The position numbers and the translations under genes were made by a program. The notes under the pieces were generated by a model, which made no database searches, was not told where the DNA came from, and saw nothing but the letters and a program-made list of their open reading frames with translations. From assembly GCF_900182955.1 (NCBI RefSeq), contig NZ_FXUL01000018.1, forward strand, positions 1 to 64,000: a stretch of DNA of 64,000 nucleotides, in the 5' to 3' direction. Source of the stretch: Noviherbaspirillum suwonense. Lineage in GTDB: Bacteria > Pseudomonadota > Gammaproteobacteria > Burkholderiales > Burkholderiaceae_D. Below are positions 62,949 through 64,000 of this stretch, piece after piece (position 1 is the first letter of the stretch; each line of letters opens with the position of its first letter).

Positions 62949-63833
62949 ATGTATTTTTTTAGCAAACGACGACGCGCCATGCTGGCGCTTGGCCTGCTCG
63001 CAAGTCCCTTTGCAGCGGCGCAGGAAGCTGCCGGCATGGCCGACAAAATGATGGCGGTGCTGGGCAGCGCCAAGGAAAGCACGGAAGTCCTGCGTGCCTG
63101 GAGCGCCTACCGCGCCGGCAGCAAGGCGGCAGTCGGGGAGATTTTCTCTCTGGCGCAGCAAGGCAATGCGACTGCACAGAACTTCGCCGGTTGGATGCTC
63201 GATAACGGCAAGGGCGTCAAAAAAGACAGTGCTGCAGCGTTCAATTATTTCGTCGCATCCGCGAAGTCCTATCCGCTGGCCAGGTACAACGTCGGCGTCC
63301 TGTATTTTTTCGGCCGCGGTGTCACGAAGAATGAAGAACGCGCCTATGGCTTTTTCAAGGAGGCGGCGACCGGCGCCGGCGTACAGCAGGCCCAGGTAAG
63401 GCTGGCGCTGCATGCGCTTGCCAAGGGCGACCGGGATGAGGCGTGGAAGTGGGCCAACGAAGCATCCAACCGGGGAAATGTCATCGGCTTCTATCTGATC
63501 GGTCGAATGCTGTTTGAGAAGAAGAGCTACAAGGAGTCCTATGCGTGGCTGATGAAGGCTGCACAGGCTTCCGAGCCCAATTCGCCGGCGCTCCTGTCCA
63601 AAATCTATGAACAAGGCCTTGGCGCGGATAAAAATCCAATCATGGCTGCGGCCTGGTGGATGATTTACACGGGCAAGAACAAGGACAAGGCCGGGGCTGG
63701 TGCCGTTGCTGCTTTCAATCTGGAAGCTGCTGAGAGCAGGGAAGCGACGGCCTTTGCCAACAACTGGCTTGCGGCGCATGGAGACAGCCAGAAGGTCGAC
63801 TACAAGAACACGATCTACGAAGTGTTCGGCTAG
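62949..63833 (+). CDS. Secreted Sel1-repeat protein
   Basis: The 294-residue product has a basic N-terminus and hydrophobic signal (about 10-24, ASPFAAAQ). At least five Sel1-like repeats follow, for example AGWMLDNGKGVKKDSAAAFNYF and YNVGVLYFFGRGVTKNEERAYGFFKEAA. Sel1 solenoids mediate protein contacts in the envelope. The ATG at 62949 is the most sensible start; the 53-base gap to the transglycosylase start serves both. A bidirectional terminator follows. Confidence 0.75.
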   Translation: MYFFSKRRRAMLALGLLASPFAAAQEAAGMADKMMAVLGSAKESTEVLRAWSAYRAGSKAAVGEIFSLAQQGNATAQNFAGWMLDNGKGVKKDSAAAFNYFVASAKSYPLARYNVGVLYFFGRGVTKNEERAYGFFKEAATGAGVQQAQVRLALHALAKGDRDEAWKWANEASNRGNVIGFYLIGRMLFEKKSYKESYAWLMKAAQASEPNSPALLSKIYEQGLGADKNPIMAAAWWMIYTGKNKDKAGAGAVAAFNLEAAESREATAFANNWLAAHGDSQKVDYKNTIYEVFG

Positions 63834-63851
63834 AAGGTGGGTAAGAGACGT

Positions 63852-63880
63852 AAAAAAACCGGGCGAGGCCCGGTTTTCTT
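63852..63880. terminator. Bidirectional terminator
   Basis: AAAACCGGGC and GCCCGGTTTT pair perfectly around GAG, with A and T runs outside. It serves the Sel1 gene and the gene converging from the right. Confidence 0.85.
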
Positions 63881-63888
63881 TTTCCAGC

Positions 63889-64000
63889 CTATTTCACTGC
63901 AGGTAAGATCGGATTATTGACCGTCGGATTATTGGTGGTCCTGGTATTCAAATTGTCTGTCATCCGTTTGCTAATTTCATCTGCATTGGGAATCTGGACG
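63889..64000 (-). CDS. 3' end of a gene cut by the right edge
   Basis: On the minus strand, 36 codons run from the edge to a TAG at 63891-63889. They encode a C-terminus rich in Asn, Thr and Pro (ISKRMTDNLN and then TNNPTVNNPILPAVK). The frame is free of stops and ends just before a bidirectional terminator, which supports a real gene. Nothing can be said about its family. Confidence 0.5.
   Translation of the reverse strand, partial: VQIPNADEISKRMTDNLNTRTTNNPTVNNPILPAVK

Overview
The window looks like part of a large conjugative plasmid or integrative conjugative element from a betaproteobacterium of the order Burkholderiales, possibly Oxalobacteraceae. The evidence is two DUF4148-type secreted proteins (a hallmark of Burkholderiales), GC-rich codon use in the backbone, and an F-type mating-pair-formation system. 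No rRNA, tRNA, CRISPR array, replication initiator, partition gene or relaxase was recognised, so plasmid versus ICE cannot be decided here, and the species call is an inference.

1-19.3 kb is a copper/heavy-metal island with lower GC and heavy decay. It holds a CusCBA-type RND copper efflux operon (minus strand), several small periplasmic Met/His-rich or CusF-like copper proteins, a CopZ-like HMA protein behind a CueR-type promoter, and a CusRS-type two-component system. Three palindromes of the form TTAC-N6-GTAA are candidate CusR boxes. The right flank of the island is a graveyard: a broken ISC ferredoxin, a P-type metal ATPase cut at the 5' end and by one stop codon, a frameshifted ZIP transporter, an IS630 transposase remnant and a 5'-truncated PAPS-reductase-like gene.

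19.4-24.4 kb is a run of small plus-strand genes of unknown function. Most have a strong Shine-Dalgarno sequence and a private terminator. The stretch also has a candidate structured RNA and two related microproteins.

24.4-30 kb holds a SprT-like metalloprotease and the first transfer block: dsbC, traW, traU, trbC and two unknown secreted proteins. 30-45.3 kb is accessory and DNA-metabolism territory: a HEPN-like protein (candidate defence), a lone receiver protein, a tyrosine-recombinase homologue that lacks key catalytic residues, a MazF/PemK-like protein without an evident antitoxin, an NAD-dependent DNA ligase, a compact DnaG-like primase, the coupling protein TraD with two downstream genes, and a probable Rad52-like annealing protein.

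45.5-59.9 kb is the main transfer block in canonical order: an OmpA-like protein, traL, traE, traK, traB, traV, pilin, traC, trbI, an S26 peptidase, traF, traH and traG. Genes overlap by 1-4 bases in the first half, and there are terminators after the pilin gene, after traC and after traG. 60-62.9 kb (minus) is a small operon with a VirB1-like lytic transglycosylase, a small secreted protein, a GspE/PilB-type ATPase and a Tat-exported DsbA-like protein. It is followed by a Sel1-repeat protein and a gene cut by the right edge.

Together the backbone encodes an F-type conjugation machine with its own disulfide-handling proteins (DsbC, TraF, DsbA-like) and DNA-handling enzymes (primase, ligase, annealing protein). 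The copper island is cargo. TraN, relaxase and replication genes would have to lie outside the window.
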